Shown here: one piece after another, positions 6,643-13,220 of the stretch
Numbering within the stretch: position 1 is the stretch's first letter
Layout: every line of letters begins with the position of its first letter
NCBI GenBank assembly: GCA_964504135.1
Contig: CAZDCW010000030.1
Span: forward strand, 1-16,590
Reading direction: 5' to 3'
DNA from: JACPTG01 sp964504135
GTDB taxonomy: Archaea; Nanobdellota; Nanobdellia; Woesearchaeales; UBA10216
Length of the DNA stretch: 16,590 nt
Position numbers and translations under genes: made by a program
Notes under the pieces: model-generated
Database searches by the model: none
Seen by the model: the letters and a program-made list of their open reading frames with translations, nothing else
Told to the model about the DNA's origin: nothing

Positions 6643-6663
6643 GCTTAGGAAAAAACTTAGCCC
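6636..6663 (-). terminator. Hairpin with T6 on minus, probable end of tRNA copy B transcript
   Basis: GGGCTAAG (6636-6643) and CTTAGCCC (6656-6663) form an 8-bp perfect stem around a 12-base loop. On minus the loop starts TTTTTT, 15-30 bases after the tRNA copy B 3' end, so it could stop that transcript. It also covers the stop codon of the CAP gene. Confidence 0.4.
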
Positions 6664-6677
6664 AATAAGGGAAAATG

Positions 6678-6776
6678 CGCTGCGGCTGGGAGTCTCACCC
6701 AAGCGGTTTTGAGCCCAGAAGTCCCGAAGGACGTCGGGTTTCAACCGACCGCCATACCTGATTAGGCGACCGCGGC
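6678..6776 (-). tRNA. Class II (Ser-like) tRNA with T-loop intron, copy B
   Basis: Read on minus: acceptor GCCGCGG/CCGCAGC with one C3-A70 mismatch and G73 (base 6678). The D-arm GCCT...TGGC has A14, G18G19 and A21. The anticodon stem GTCGG/CCGAC is perfect, the variable arm is GTCC-TTCG-GGAC, and the T-stem is CTGGG/CCCAG. A 16-nt BHB intron (6692-6707) splits the T-loop, and splicing leaves CTCAAAT. A15-U48 is possible. The 7-nt anticodon loop TTGAAAC reads GAA (6740-6742), odd for a class II tRNA with G73. Shifting one base would read UGA, a Ser anticodon, but breaks the stem. Identity is therefore open. The acceptor mismatch might mark decay, but the intact splice motif argues for use. 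Confidence 0.72.
6692..6707 (-). other. T-loop BHB intron (16 nt) of tRNA copy B
   Basis: Fold on minus: outer helix CTGGG/CCCAG, central helix CTCA/TGAG, bulges AAA and ACT, inner CC/GG. The central helix differs from copy A (TTCG/CGAA) on both strands, so pairing is kept by paired changes. Confidence 0.75.
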
Positions 6777-6782
6777 ATAAAG

Positions 6783-6790
6783 TTTATATA
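6783..6790 (+). promoter_or_regulatory. Plus-strand TATA box in repeat copy B
   Basis: TTTATATA preceded by ATAAAG; a plus-strand start would fall near 6812, at the second anticodon-like segment. Confidence 0.5.
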
Positions 6791-6811
6791 CTTACTGACC
6801 TCCAATTACTC

Positions 6812-6862
6812 TGGGTTTCAACTGACTGCGACCGGCTTAGGCGGCCGCTTTTTCTCTTTTTC
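6812..6862 (+). ncRNA. Candidate small RNA antisense to the tRNA leader, copy B
   Basis: Same layout as copy A: TATA box, about 26 bp, GGGTTTCAAC (6813-6822), hairpin GCGACCG/CGGCCGC (6828-6848), then TTTTTCTCTTTTT. The GGGTTTCAAC run is complementary to the anticodon loop and part of the stem of tRNA copy B, not copy A. The alternative is that this is only the minus-strand tRNA leader. Confidence 0.35.
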
Positions 6863-6877
6863 AAGTCAAGAGTCCAG

Positions 6878-6885
6878 TATTTAAA
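6878..6885 (-). promoter_or_regulatory. TATA box of tRNA copy B, with upstream TGTCCA repeats
   Basis: TTTAAATA on minus, at the same spacing from the leader hairpin as in copy A. The TGTCC(A/G) array lies at 6888-6916. Confidence 0.55.
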
Positions 6886-6948
6886 CCCTGTCCGGGCGTC
6901 TGTCCAGTGTCCAGTGGTTTTTTCCTGATTTTCTGAAAGATTTCCGGA

Positions 6949-7087
6949 AAAATGCTCTTAAGGCATGGCAGAAAACCGAGGTTATCAAGGCAAATATGAT
7001 TAGAGGTAATTTACAGCACCGTAAAGGCCGAATCCATGGCCTGTTTCAGAAGAGACCTTACACACAATACATCGTAATCAGCATTGG
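6949..7087. other. Intergenic, nothing recognised
   Basis: This stretch follows repeat copy B and precedes the stop of the minus-strand gene at 7088. I see only a short GGCC-loop-GGCC inverted repeat and no supported gene. Confidence 0.5.
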
Positions 7088-7510
7088 TCAAGCTTCCACC
7101 TTTGAAGATAAATCGGTCTGAACGTCAAGGTACGGCTTGACAGACATCCTTACGTAGACATCGGGTTGCCGCGGCACCAAAGAATTTTCATCCAAAACAA
7201 AGTTCTCACAGGCGCTACTGATGATCGCGGCAAGCACCCTTCGCCTTGCAAGAATGTAGGTGTCGTGGTCAATACCCTCAAATCTTTCCAGGTCACTATT
7301 CCATCTGTACCCTTCTGAATCTACAAGCAGAAAATGCGTCTCCCGGTCAACAAACCTGCTAAAAGGCTTGTGAGTTGGCGGACCACCCGTGTCCATCCGA
7401 TACTCCAACTCGACTCTTTTAACCAAAGCACGCACGAATCCATCTGGCGCAATGCCACCCGGAAGCTCCTTGCCCTGGCACAGCCGGACAAGCTCAGCAA
7501 TGTTGTCCAT
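7088..7510 (-). CDS. Hypothetical protein
   Basis: The protein is 140 aa, soluble, with no signal peptide or membrane segment. I do not recognise it. The centre (about 40-85) looks like a small mixed alpha/beta unit with HFLLVDSEGYRWNSDLERFEGIDHD-type strands, followed by a helix (ILARRRVLAAIISSACENF). ATG 7510 is 27 bp downstream of a minus-strand TATA box, so the mRNA is probably leaderless. It stands alone between the tRNA repeat region and the pilin-like gene, in a stretch that reads slightly more AT-rich than its neighbours, so it could be an acquired orphan. Confidence 0.6.
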   Translation of the reverse strand: MDNIAELVRLCQGKELPGGIAPDGFVRALVKRVELEYRMDTGGPPTHKPFSRFVDRETHFLLVDSEGYRWNSDLERFEGIDHDTYILARRRVLAAIISSACENFVLDENSLVPRQPDVYVRMSVKPYLDVQTDLSSKVEA

Positions 7511-7532
7511 GATTAAATTCTGGACGCCAAAC

Positions 7533-7540
7533 TATAAAAA
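7533..7540 (-). promoter_or_regulatory. TATA box of the gene at 7088-7510
   Basis: TTTTTATA on minus, centred 27 bp before ATG 7510. Confidence 0.55.
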
Positions 7541-7595
7541 ATTTACTGAGAGTGCAACAGGCTATGCCATTATGGCTGCCGGACAATCTGTACAG

Positions 7596-9164
7596 CTAGC
7601 TTATTGTATAGCCAACAGTCACATCATCAAGGAGCGGAGTGTAGGCGGCGTCCTCTGACTCTAATATTACCTTGTACTGGAAATACCTGTTGTCAACAAC
7701 GTTCAATGATTGCGGGGTTGAGTTTGTAAACAGGCTGCTGAAGGTTTCACCATCACAATTTGGGTCGTCGCAGCTTCTCACGCCAATGGACAGGTTCAGG
7801 ATGCCCCTTTTGTAGTCATCCAATATTTCCTGCGGCGAGAGCACCCGGTTATAAACTGAGACCTCGTCAAGCGTGCCATTCCACAGGTAGTCCCTTCCAT
7901 ATATCTGCGTGTTGGCTCCAATGGTCGTAGGGTGGTATGTCACAGCATCGCGAAGCTCCCATTCAGCGCCAAGGGTTGTCTGATTTTCCAGAACGCCGTT
8001 CACGTATAACTCCGCGCGGTCGCTTATGCTGTCCCAGGTTACAGCAATATGATACCATGCCTTTCTAACCATCGGAGTAGTGCCCACAATGCCTGCCCAA
8101 TGAGGGCTGTTGTCAGAAGGGGTCACCCAGTCATATGAAAAGAAGGTCTTGTCACTTGCAAAGTCCTGCCCCACGACGAATTCGCCATCCCAGCCGTGAT
8201 AAAAGGCAGTGTTGCCCTTTCCAGCTGCAAGGTTTCCGGTCTCGTTTGTCTTTGCCCATAAGGCCACAGTCAACCTCTGGGGAACAGGGGGAAAAAGGCT
8301 GGAGTCCATGTCAACGTAGTCATTAATCCCGTCAAACTCATATGCACTGCCAATCTTGCCCGAAACACCCTGAACCGCGCCAGCGGCGTTCCCATTCTTA
8401 CCACAGTAGGAGGAGTCAATTGCAGTTCCAGCCCCTTCATCCAGATGCCACAATCCCTTTACACTGCTGTCCCCGCAGCCAGTCCCATCAGGCATTAAAG
8501 GCTCCCTGTATGGCATTGGTTCGCCCCAGCTTATGTTATTCCACCTCGCGACCCTGCCTGCGTCAAACACACGTGAAGTGTACACTCCAGAGCCTTGCGC
8601 AGCAATCAACTGGACGCTTCCTGCACCAATGCTTGCAGCCTGCGAATAACTGCCTGCATCAAACTCCTGCTGAGTGGTTGTAATCCAGTAAAAAGAGCCA
8701 TTCAAGTATGAATCATTCCCCGGGGTTGGCTCCACTCTGCCTATAATGCTGCCCTGTCCAATATGCGTCACGCCGGAACTGCCAAAATAAGTAATGTTCA
8801 TCCTGCCATTAAACCTCCTGTACACATGGTTGTCGCAGCCATCTATTGTAAACCTGGCAAGCTCCTGGTCCTTCAAAATTCCTGAAGCAGCACCCGCACA
8901 GCCTTCAACCTTCAGCTCCACTATGTTGATGCTCTCACCCTTTGCGTTCCTCAAAGCCACTGTGACGGATTCTTCCCCTATTTCATAATCAATACAGCCT
9001 ATCCCGGCCTCAGCCAGGCAGCGCCTTGGAATAAACCTGTCAGGGCTTAAAACCCCGAAATATGCAAGGGCTGAAATGGCTGTAAGGACCACCAGGACAG
9101 CCCATCCATAAGTCATCAAGAACTCCACAGCGCTTGCTTTCTGGAATGGAGGGCGTCTTTTCAC
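7596..9164 (-). CDS. Pilin-like class III signal peptide protein with LamG domain
   Basis: The protein is 522 aa from GTG 9164. The N-terminus (KASAVEFLMTYGWAVLVVLTAIS, residues 9-31) is an archaeal class III (type IV prepilin-like) signal: basic head, cut before the hydrophobic run, Glu at +5-like position. It should be processed by a PibD-type peptidase and either join a pilus or stay membrane-bound. Residues 60-230 form a beta-rich region with paired cysteines. A LamG/concanavalin-like domain spans about 236-450 (GLWHLDEGAG, YEFDGINDYVDM, AVTWDS, LYVNGV, GTLDEVSVYNRVLSPQEI). A last strand-rich module ends in LLDDVTVGY. There are many N-x-S/T sequons. Probably a sugar-binding adhesin. An AGGA motif lies 7 bases before the GTG. 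Confidence 0.88.
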   Translation of the reverse strand: MKRRPPFQKASAVEFLMTYGWAVLVVLTAISALAYFGVLSPDRFIPRRCLAEAGIGCIDYEIGEESVTVALRNAKGESINIVELKVEGCAGAASGILKDQELARFTIDGCDNHVYRRFNGRMNITYFGSSGVTHIGQGSIIGRVEPTPGNDSYLNGSFYWITTTQQEFDAGSYSQAASIGAGSVQLIAAQGSGVYTSRVFDAGRVARWNNISWGEPMPYREPLMPDGTGCGDSSVKGLWHLDEGAGTAIDSSYCGKNGNAAGAVQGVSGKIGSAYEFDGINDYVDMDSSLFPPVPQRLTVALWAKTNETGNLAAGKGNTAFYHGWDGEFVVGQDFASDKTFFSYDWVTPSDNSPHWAGIVGTTPMVRKAWYHIAVTWDSISDRAELYVNGVLENQTTLGAEWELRDAVTYHPTTIGANTQIYGRDYLWNGTLDEVSVYNRVLSPQEILDDYKRGILNLSIGVRSCDDPNCDGETFSSLFTNSTPQSLNVVDNRYFQYKVILESEDAAYTPLLDDVTVGYTIS

Positions 9165-9191
9165 CGCAATCCTTCTATCCTTCCCCAGGAC

Positions 9192-9200
9192 TATTTAATT
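9192..9200 (-). promoter_or_regulatory. TATA-like box of the pilin-like gene
   Basis: AATTAAATA on minus, centred about 32 bp before GTG 9164, giving a leader of a few bases. Confidence 0.4.
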
Positions 9201-9215
9201 GTTCCCTCAAGCCAT

Positions 9216-9464
9216 CTAATTGAAACCCAGGTCAATGGGCTTGCCGCTCTGGATATCATCTATTATGTCATGGACGTCTATAATCAGGCCAATAATGGCA
9301 CCTGCCATGATCGCAGGCTTGCTGAGGCCGAGAATGGTAAGCGCAAGGAAAAGGATAATGGTCATGGCGAAAAGCCTGATAAGGTCGTCAACCGCGAAGA
9401 CAAACTTCACAATGCCTGTTCCCCGCCTGAATATCAGGCCAAGAAAAGACCCTAAAAAGCCCAT
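9216..9464 (-). CDS. Small two-span membrane protein
   Basis: The protein is 82 aa from ATG 9464. It has an amphipathic or weakly hydrophobic N-terminus (MGFLGSFLGLIF), two hydrophobic segments (about 36-51 and 54-68) and an acidic tail (DVHDIIDDIQSGKPIDLGFN). I do not recognise a family. A TTG at 9485 would add seven residues, but it overlaps the TATA box, whose centre is exactly 26 bp from ATG 9464; the shorter form is preferred. It lies 51 bp upstream of the LamG pilin-like gene on the same strand and might be co-transcribed, though that gene also has a TATA-like box. Confidence 0.65.
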   Translation of the reverse strand: MGFLGSFLGLIFRRGTGIVKFVFAVDDLIRLFAMTIILFLALTILGLSKPAIMAGAIIGLIIDVHDIIDDIQSGKPIDLGFN

Positions 9465-9485
9465 GGCAAAGGGTAATCCTGCCAA

Positions 9486-9493
9486 TTATAAAA
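9486..9493. promoter_or_regulatory. TATA box, usable in both directions
   Basis: TTATAAAA on plus and TTTTATAA on minus. The centre is 26 bp from ATG 9464 (minus). On plus it would start a transcript near 9516, upstream of the possible structured RNA. Confidence 0.55.
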
Positions 9494-9550
9494 GCTTATT
9501 CACTGCAAAGCGCTGGGCAGGCTGATGATGTTATCCACCATACTTAGACT

Positions 9551-9710
9551 AGTAGCAGGCTGACTCTTCGTGAACGGTCAAGGGTGTGTCGTACAACGCA
9601 TTTGGTAACGGGCAGTGAACATTGCACATGCAGTGCACGAAGCCAAACCGTACAGGTGGCGAACCTCCCGAAAGGGGCTGCTGAATCCAAGGTATCCACA
9701 GCCTACTACC
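9551..9710 (+). ncRNA. Possible structured non-coding RNA
   Basis: GTAGCAGGCTG (9552-9562) pairs with CAGCCTACTAC (9699-9709) in an 11-bp helix with one C-A mismatch, closing a domain of about 136 nt. Inside are a GAAA-capped hairpin (CCC/GGG near 9667-9676) and a TGCAC/GTGCA hairpin near 9628-9642. A TATA box (9486-9493) lies upstream. The ORFs crossing the region look unlike proteins and the rhomboid start is further down. I cannot match it to 7S/SRP RNA, RNase P RNA or 5S rRNA. Strand is inferred from the promoter only. Confidence 0.3.
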
Positions 9711-9752
9711 AGTTTACAACCCAGTTCTCTCATAAGAAACTGTGCCAATACA

Positions 9753-9760
9753 TATTTATG
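9753..9760 (+). promoter_or_regulatory. TATA box of the rhomboid gene
   Basis: TATTTATG, centred 26 bp before ATG 9783; it decides the start against longer upstream frames. Confidence 0.6.
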
Positions 9761-9782
9761 CAACATCTGCCAAACAATCTTG

Positions 9783-10397
9783 ATGAAGGCGACTTTATGG
9801 CTCCTTGGAATCATAACAGCAGTTTTCCTGTTGCAGCTTGCAGAGCCTTCGGTGACTGAGCAGTTCAAGCTTGTCGCTGCTGATGCTGCGGAGAGGCCTT
9901 GGATACTCCTGACTTCGATATTCCTGCACGGAGGAGTGGTCCACCTCCTCTACAATGGCTTTGGCCTTTTCATGTTCGGTTCAATACTGGAAAATGAGCT
10001 TGGCGTGAGAAGATACCTGCTTGTGTTCTTTGCTGCGGGAATGGCTGCAGGCATCGCTGCCGCATTTTTTTACCCCGCTTCCCTCGGCGCTTCAGGGGCA
10101 ATCTTTGGAATAATAGGGGCAGTGGCAATCCTCAGGCCGATGCTGACAGTCTGGGCTTACTCAATCCCGATGCCTATGTTCCTCGCCGCAGCAGTATGGG
10201 CAGCGGGAGACCTGATAGGAATAGCGCTGCCAGGGAATATCGCCAACGCTGCACACCTTGCAGGGCTTGCCATGGGGATTGCGCTGGGGTTCCTGATGAG
10301 GAAACCGAAGCCGCGAAAACTGAACGAGCCGCCTGCCGTAACGAAGCACGATTTTGAGGCTTGGGAGAGGCAGTATATGCTGGGAAAATTTAAATAA
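9783..10397 (+). CDS. Rhomboid-family intramembrane serine protease
   Basis: The protein is 204 aa with about six membrane segments. It has the rhomboid hallmarks: HGGVVHLLYNGFGLFMFGSILE (49-70; His54 and Asn58 of the HxxxN motif), GASGAIFGI (102-110) with catalytic Ser104, and His158 in NAAHLAGLAMG as the dyad partner. The C-terminus (172-204) is a basic cytoplasmic tail. Rhomboids cut single-span membrane proteins within or near the bilayer; the substrate here is unknown. Reading from an upstream ATG (9615) would add 56 residues of unlikely composition that cross the possible structured RNA. ATG 9783, 26 bp after the TATA box, gives a normal first membrane segment. Confidence 0.92.
   Translation: MKATLWLLGIITAVFLLQLAEPSVTEQFKLVAADAAERPWILLTSIFLHGGVVHLLYNGFGLFMFGSILENELGVRRYLLVFFAAGMAAGIAAAFFYPASLGASGAIFGIIGAVAILRPMLTVWAYSIPMPMFLAAAVWAAGDLIGIALPGNIANAAHLAGLAMGIALGFLMRKPKPRKLNEPPAVTKHDFEAWERQYMLGKFK
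10389..10396 (+). promoter_or_regulatory. TATA box of the membrane protein gene at 10424
   Basis: TTTAAATA lies inside the last codons of the rhomboid gene and is centred about 31 bp before ATG 10424. Confidence 0.5.
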
Positions 10398-10423
10398 GCA
10401 ACAATGATATTCAAAGAACTCAA

Positions 10424-10951
10424 ATGAGGACGATGAATGCCTGGTTTATCCTGACAGGGCTCGCCGGAATTCTGCTTGGCTATCTCGCGCTTGGAAGCGG
10501 GCTTAAGGCCCTGATAGTGATAATCTTGATAATCGCCGCAGCTTCCCTTTCCACCTTCTACTACAATTACCTCCATGGCCCTGTGAACTTTGAGCTGATA
10601 AAAATAGGGACTGTAATGAGCACAGTCGCCTTTGGAATAGCAGCAGGGCTGACAGTTGGACTGGCCTCAACACTGCTCAGCAGGGTATGGACAGGCAGGC
10701 TGGACCACAGGACGCTAATCTCAATGATCGGAATAATCGCTGTGGCCGCGGGTGCGTGGCTGCTTGCGTCGCAGGACATCCGCCAGCTTGGCATGGGCCT
10801 CACCATCCTATACCACCTTATAACCGCACCTCTCAGCCTTTCAAGCGGCGACAGCCCTGCATTTGTGGTGCCGTACGTCCTCACCAACATAGCATTCAAC
10901 GCGCTGCTCTTCAGCACGCTTGCCCCTCCTGCAATTAGGCTAATCGCGTAA
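10424..10951 (+). CDS. Polytopic membrane protein, paralogue 1
   Basis: The protein is 175 aa with five or six hydrophobic segments. It shares with the gene at 12510 the motif ASLSTFYxNY...P(V/I)NFELIK (about 41-62) and a later YHLITAPL (about 129-136). It is a paralogue at similar length (175 and 181 aa) with the same segment spacing. The fold pattern (short polytopic protein with Gly-rich helices) recalls MreD or ECF-transporter S components, but no signature confirms this and I leave function open. It has its own TATA box; an in-frame ATG at 10433 is an alternative start. Confidence 0.75.
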   Translation: MRTMNAWFILTGLAGILLGYLALGSGLKALIVIILIIAAASLSTFYYNYLHGPVNFELIKIGTVMSTVAFGIAAGLTVGLASTLLSRVWTGRLDHRTLISMIGIIAVAAGAWLLASQDIRQLGMGLTILYHLITAPLSLSSGDSPAFVVPYVLTNIAFNALLFSTLAPPAIRLIA

Positions 10952-10953
10952 AC

Positions 10954-10960
10954 TATATAA
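10954..10960 (+). promoter_or_regulatory. TATA box of the gene at 10984
   Basis: TATATAA is centred 27 bp before ATG 10984. The upstream ATG at 10969 would be only 12 bp away and would fall before the likely transcription start. Confidence 0.6.
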
Positions 10961-10983
10961 ACAAACCAATGTTTTTTCCTTTC

Positions 10984-11433
10984 ATGAACCAGAAGGAATA
11001 TGACGAGCTCAAGAAGCTGTACAGGCTGCCTGAGTTCGCAGCCGTGGAAAAGGATTTCACAATATCCGAGATTGAGGGCCACGGAATCGCCAATATAAGG
11101 GAAAAGATTGCCGACAAGATAAAGACAGTCACCGAGATAATAGAATGCATAATGCAGCCTGACACAAGCCTTTCGATGTTCTTCGAGAGCCGGGTGTTTG
11201 ACGAGGCCGGAAAGCGCGAGGTGTTCGAGCTCTACAAAAGCCTCATGTCAATAATCAGGACATCAAACATGCTGTTTGTAATGAATGAGGAGCAGCGCGA
11301 CGCTGAGTTTGTAACAGCCACACTCAGGGAATGGCAGCAGCTCAAGCCCCGGATACTTGCCGTGTTAACCCTGCTCAGGCAGTCCTGGACTATGCCGCCG
11401 GACTCGAAAGACAAGCTGCCCTACTTCGGCTGA
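10984..11433 (+). CDS. Helical hypothetical protein
   Basis: The protein is 149 aa from ATG 10984, soluble and predicted mostly helical (MNQKEYDELKKLY ... IREKIADKIKTVTEIIECIM ... REVFELYKSLMSIIRTSNMLF). No signal, membrane segment or catalytic motif is evident and I do not recognise the family. The 3' end overlaps the end of truD by 13 bp on the opposite strand. It may be transcribed alone from the TATA box at 10954. Confidence 0.65.
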   Translation: MNQKEYDELKKLYRLPEFAAVEKDFTISEIEGHGIANIREKIADKIKTVTEIIECIMQPDTSLSMFFESRVFDEAGKREVFELYKSLMSIIRTSNMLFVMNEEQRDAEFVTATLREWQQLKPRILAVLTLLRQSWTMPPDSKDKLPYFG

Positions 11434-12458
11434 AGAAGGAAATCAAGAAGAACAGTTGCATAGCTTCCCTTCCCAAGGCTAAACCGAAGGACGCATTTTC
11501 TCATCCCACTGTTCAGCTCATCTTCTGCGAATTCCATCCTGAAACCGCAGGCTGACGCATATGCCGCCCTCTCGCTGCCCTCGCATGAGAGCAGCGGAAT
11601 GCTCCTTATTATGAAGTCAGAAAGCCTGATGCCATGGCCTGCCAAAACAGATTCAACAGCATGGTTTACTTCCTGAGGATATTCGTGAAGCTCGGTTGCA
11701 AAGCCAACCAGAGGAATCATTCCCCACGGTTCCAGCGCATCCGGGAAAAAATAGCTTCCTGCTGAATAACTGCATGAAAAGCAGTTCATCTGCCTGCAAA
11801 GCCCGGCAAGAGCCTCGTTGAAGAGCAAGGACTGGAAGCTGTGAACATAAAGCGAAAGCATCCTCCTGCCCGCACTCTTGAGCGAGCCCACGTAATCATT
11901 CGGATGGTGTGAAAGATGGGAATCAGAGCCTTTAATCATCGCCCCCTCCACCGCAGCCCTGAAATCCCCTGAAACAATTGCCCTGCCGACAAGATGATTT
12001 GCAGAGCCGAACCGCTGGCTTCCAAAATAATTCGGGAACCGAAATTCCATCCTCTCCAGAAGCGCCGCCCTCTGCGCGAGCCGGGAACAATCCTTATCAC
12101 CAAGGTTTCTCACGGCTATCCTGAACCTGTTGCCTTTCAGAAGCCCAAGCGTGAGGGGAGTGTCGCCTGTTCCTACAAACTCAAGGGAGATTCCGGGAAT
12201 TCTCATTTCTGCGAATCGCTTCCCAACCCCCCTTACTGAAACCAGCTGCGATGTAACCGCAGCCTTGTCCTTCAACCCCGCATAACCCACGCTTTTCCCC
12301 GGCACAAAAGCCCTTTCGGCTATCAGCTCAACAGCCCTGTGGGTGGTCATGCCTGACTTCCTCAAAATGAAATAGGAGTACTGCCCGGGCTTAACAGAAG
12401 GAAACTGATAATCCTCATCCACAACAAAATCCTCCGCGACCTGCTTAATCCTGAACAT
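11421..12458 (-). CDS. truD: tRNA pseudouridine synthase D
   Basis: TruD makes pseudouridine, classically at U13 of tRNA. The protein is 345 aa, somewhat shorter than many archaeal TruD proteins. The N-terminus FRIKQVAEDFVVDE is the usual TruD opening. The catalytic motif GYAGLKDKAAVTSQLVSV (58-75) places the nucleophilic Asp at 64. NYFGSQRFG (143-151) and the C-terminal FSLGKGSYATVLL (326-338) are strong family marks. The TRUD insertion domain lies between about 155 and 300 and appears short. The ATG is 26 bp from a TATA box shared with the divergent membrane protein gene. tRNA-Arg and tRNA-Thr in this window both have U13. Confidence 0.95.
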   Translation of the reverse strand: MFRIKQVAEDFVVDEDYQFPSVKPGQYSYFILRKSGMTTHRAVELIAERAFVPGKSVGYAGLKDKAAVTSQLVSVRGVGKRFAEMRIPGISLEFVGTGDTPLTLGLLKGNRFRIAVRNLGDKDCSRLAQRAALLERMEFRFPNYFGSQRFGSANHLVGRAIVSGDFRAAVEGAMIKGSDSHLSHHPNDYVGSLKSAGRRMLSLYVHSFQSLLFNEALAGLCRQMNCFSCSYSAGSYFFPDALEPWGMIPLVGFATELHEYPQEVNHAVESVLAGHGIRLSDFIIRSIPLLSCEGSERAAYASACGFRMEFAEDELNSGMRKCVLRFSLGKGSYATVLLDFLLQPK

Positions 12459-12479
12459 CAGGCAGGGTTAAACGCAAGC

Positions 12480-12489
12480 TTTATTTAAT
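12480..12489. promoter_or_regulatory. Bidirectional TATA box between truD and paralogue 2
   Basis: TTTATTTAAT, centre 12484, is 26 bp from the truD ATG (12458, minus) and 26 bp from the GTG of the membrane protein (12510, plus). One box can serve both leaderless genes. Confidence 0.65.
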
Positions 12490-12509
12490 GCTAGCGACTC
12501 TTCCTAAAT

Positions 12510-13055
12510 GTGCGCAGGCTGGCTGAATCGCTAAGGGCTTACTACTTCCACATACTCATAGCAGCCCTTGCAGTGCTTGCCCTGATATTCCTCTTCGGGC
12601 AGAGCATAAAATTCATGGTGATTGTCACAGCGCTTGTTGCAATTGCCAGCCTCTCAACATTCTACCAGAATTACATAAAAAGCCCGATTAACTTTGAGCT
12701 TATTAAATTCGCGACCATACTCACAGCAGCCACATACGGACTTGTAACAGGGCTTGCCGTGGCGGTCATCTCCACAATAGCAAGCAAGGTAATCTCAGAG
12801 AAGCTTGACCAGACAGCCATAGTTTCACTCCTGGGGATAACAGCCGTTGCCATTGCAGCCAGCATGTTCAGCACGTGGAACATAGTCACGCTGGGAATTG
12901 TGCTTACGCTGTCTTACCACCTCATCACAGCGCCATTGCAGATGGCCCTCGGCGGGACATTCGCCTATGGAGCGGTTTATGTGGGAAGCAATGTACTGTT
13001 CAATGTGCTGGTATTCTCAAGGATTGCGCCCATAGTCGCGGGGGTTATGGGGTAG
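12510..13055 (+). CDS. Polytopic membrane protein, paralogue 2
   Basis: The protein is 181 aa starting at GTG 12510, with about six hydrophobic segments. It is clearly homologous to the gene at 10424: IASLSTFYQNYIKSPINFELIKF (about 46-68) and LSYHLITAPLQM (about 134-145). The conserved polar residues between segments (NY, NFELIK, YH) suggest a shared active or binding site. Function is unknown; a transporter-like or MreD/ECF-S-like role is only a topology-based guess. The GTG is placed exactly where transcription should begin from the shared TATA box; the overlapping ATG two bases upstream is in another frame. Confidence 0.78.
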   Translation: MRRLAESLRAYYFHILIAALAVLALIFLFGQSIKFMVIVTALVAIASLSTFYQNYIKSPINFELIKFATILTAATYGLVTGLAVAVISTIASKVISEKLDQTAIVSLLGITAVAIAASMFSTWNIVTLGIVLTLSYHLITAPLQMALGGTFAYGAVYVGSNVLFNVLVFSRIAPIVAGVMG

Positions 13056-13090
13056 AGGCGCGGAAAAATACTAACCCGGATTTGGGAATC

Positions 13091-13098
13091 TTTTTAAA
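13091..13098 (+). promoter_or_regulatory. TATA box of tRNA-Arg
   Basis: TTTTTAAA is centred about 28 bp before the tRNA 5' end. Confidence 0.65.
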
Positions 13099-13142
13099 CA
13101 GCGCCCACAGACCTGGAACCACGAGCCTGTAGCCTAATCTGG

Positions 13143-13161
13143 GCGGCATTGTCCGGGATGA
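13143..13161 (+). other. D-loop BHB intron (19 nt) of tRNA-Arg
   Basis: hBHBh' fold: outer CCTA/TAGG, bulge GAA, central ATCT/GGAT (one U-G), bulge GGG, inner CGG/CCG with loop CATTGT. Cuts after the second bulge bases join GG to ATA in the D-loop. Confidence 0.85.
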
Positions 13162-13202
13162 ATAGGGCGACAGCCTCCTAAGCTGTAGGTTCGGGGTTCG
13201 AA

Positions 13203-13220
13203 ATGGAAGCAACACGAATT
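13203..13220 (+). other. T-loop BHB intron (18 nt) of tRNA-Arg
   Basis: hBHBh' fold: outer CGGGG/CCCCG, bulge TTT, central TTCG/CGAA, bulge AAA, inner TG/CA. Splicing restores TTCGAAT. Same site as the introns in the two class II tRNAs. Confidence 0.88.

Larger units (their letters stand above)
6673..6948. repeat. 276-bp direct repeat, copy B
   Basis: Second copy of the unit at 5260-5535, same orientation and length, 1413 bp further along. TATA boxes, leader hairpin, T-run and TGTCCA array are all kept. The downstream CAP gene is not duplicated after this copy. Confidence 0.85.

Noticed and set aside
5260..6948. CRISPR array or insertion sequence
   Set aside because: Only two long repeats, no regular short spacers, no transposase and no terminal inverted repeats were seen anywhere in the window.
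9521..9563. C/D box RNA suggested by TGATGAT and CTGA
   Set aside because: The base before TGATGA is C, no inner C'/D' pair is seen and there is no clear closing stem.
9615..9782. N-terminal extension of the rhomboid protein from ATG 9615
   Set aside because: The extra 56 residues are of unlikely composition, cross a possible structured RNA and start upstream of the TATA box that fits ATG 9783.
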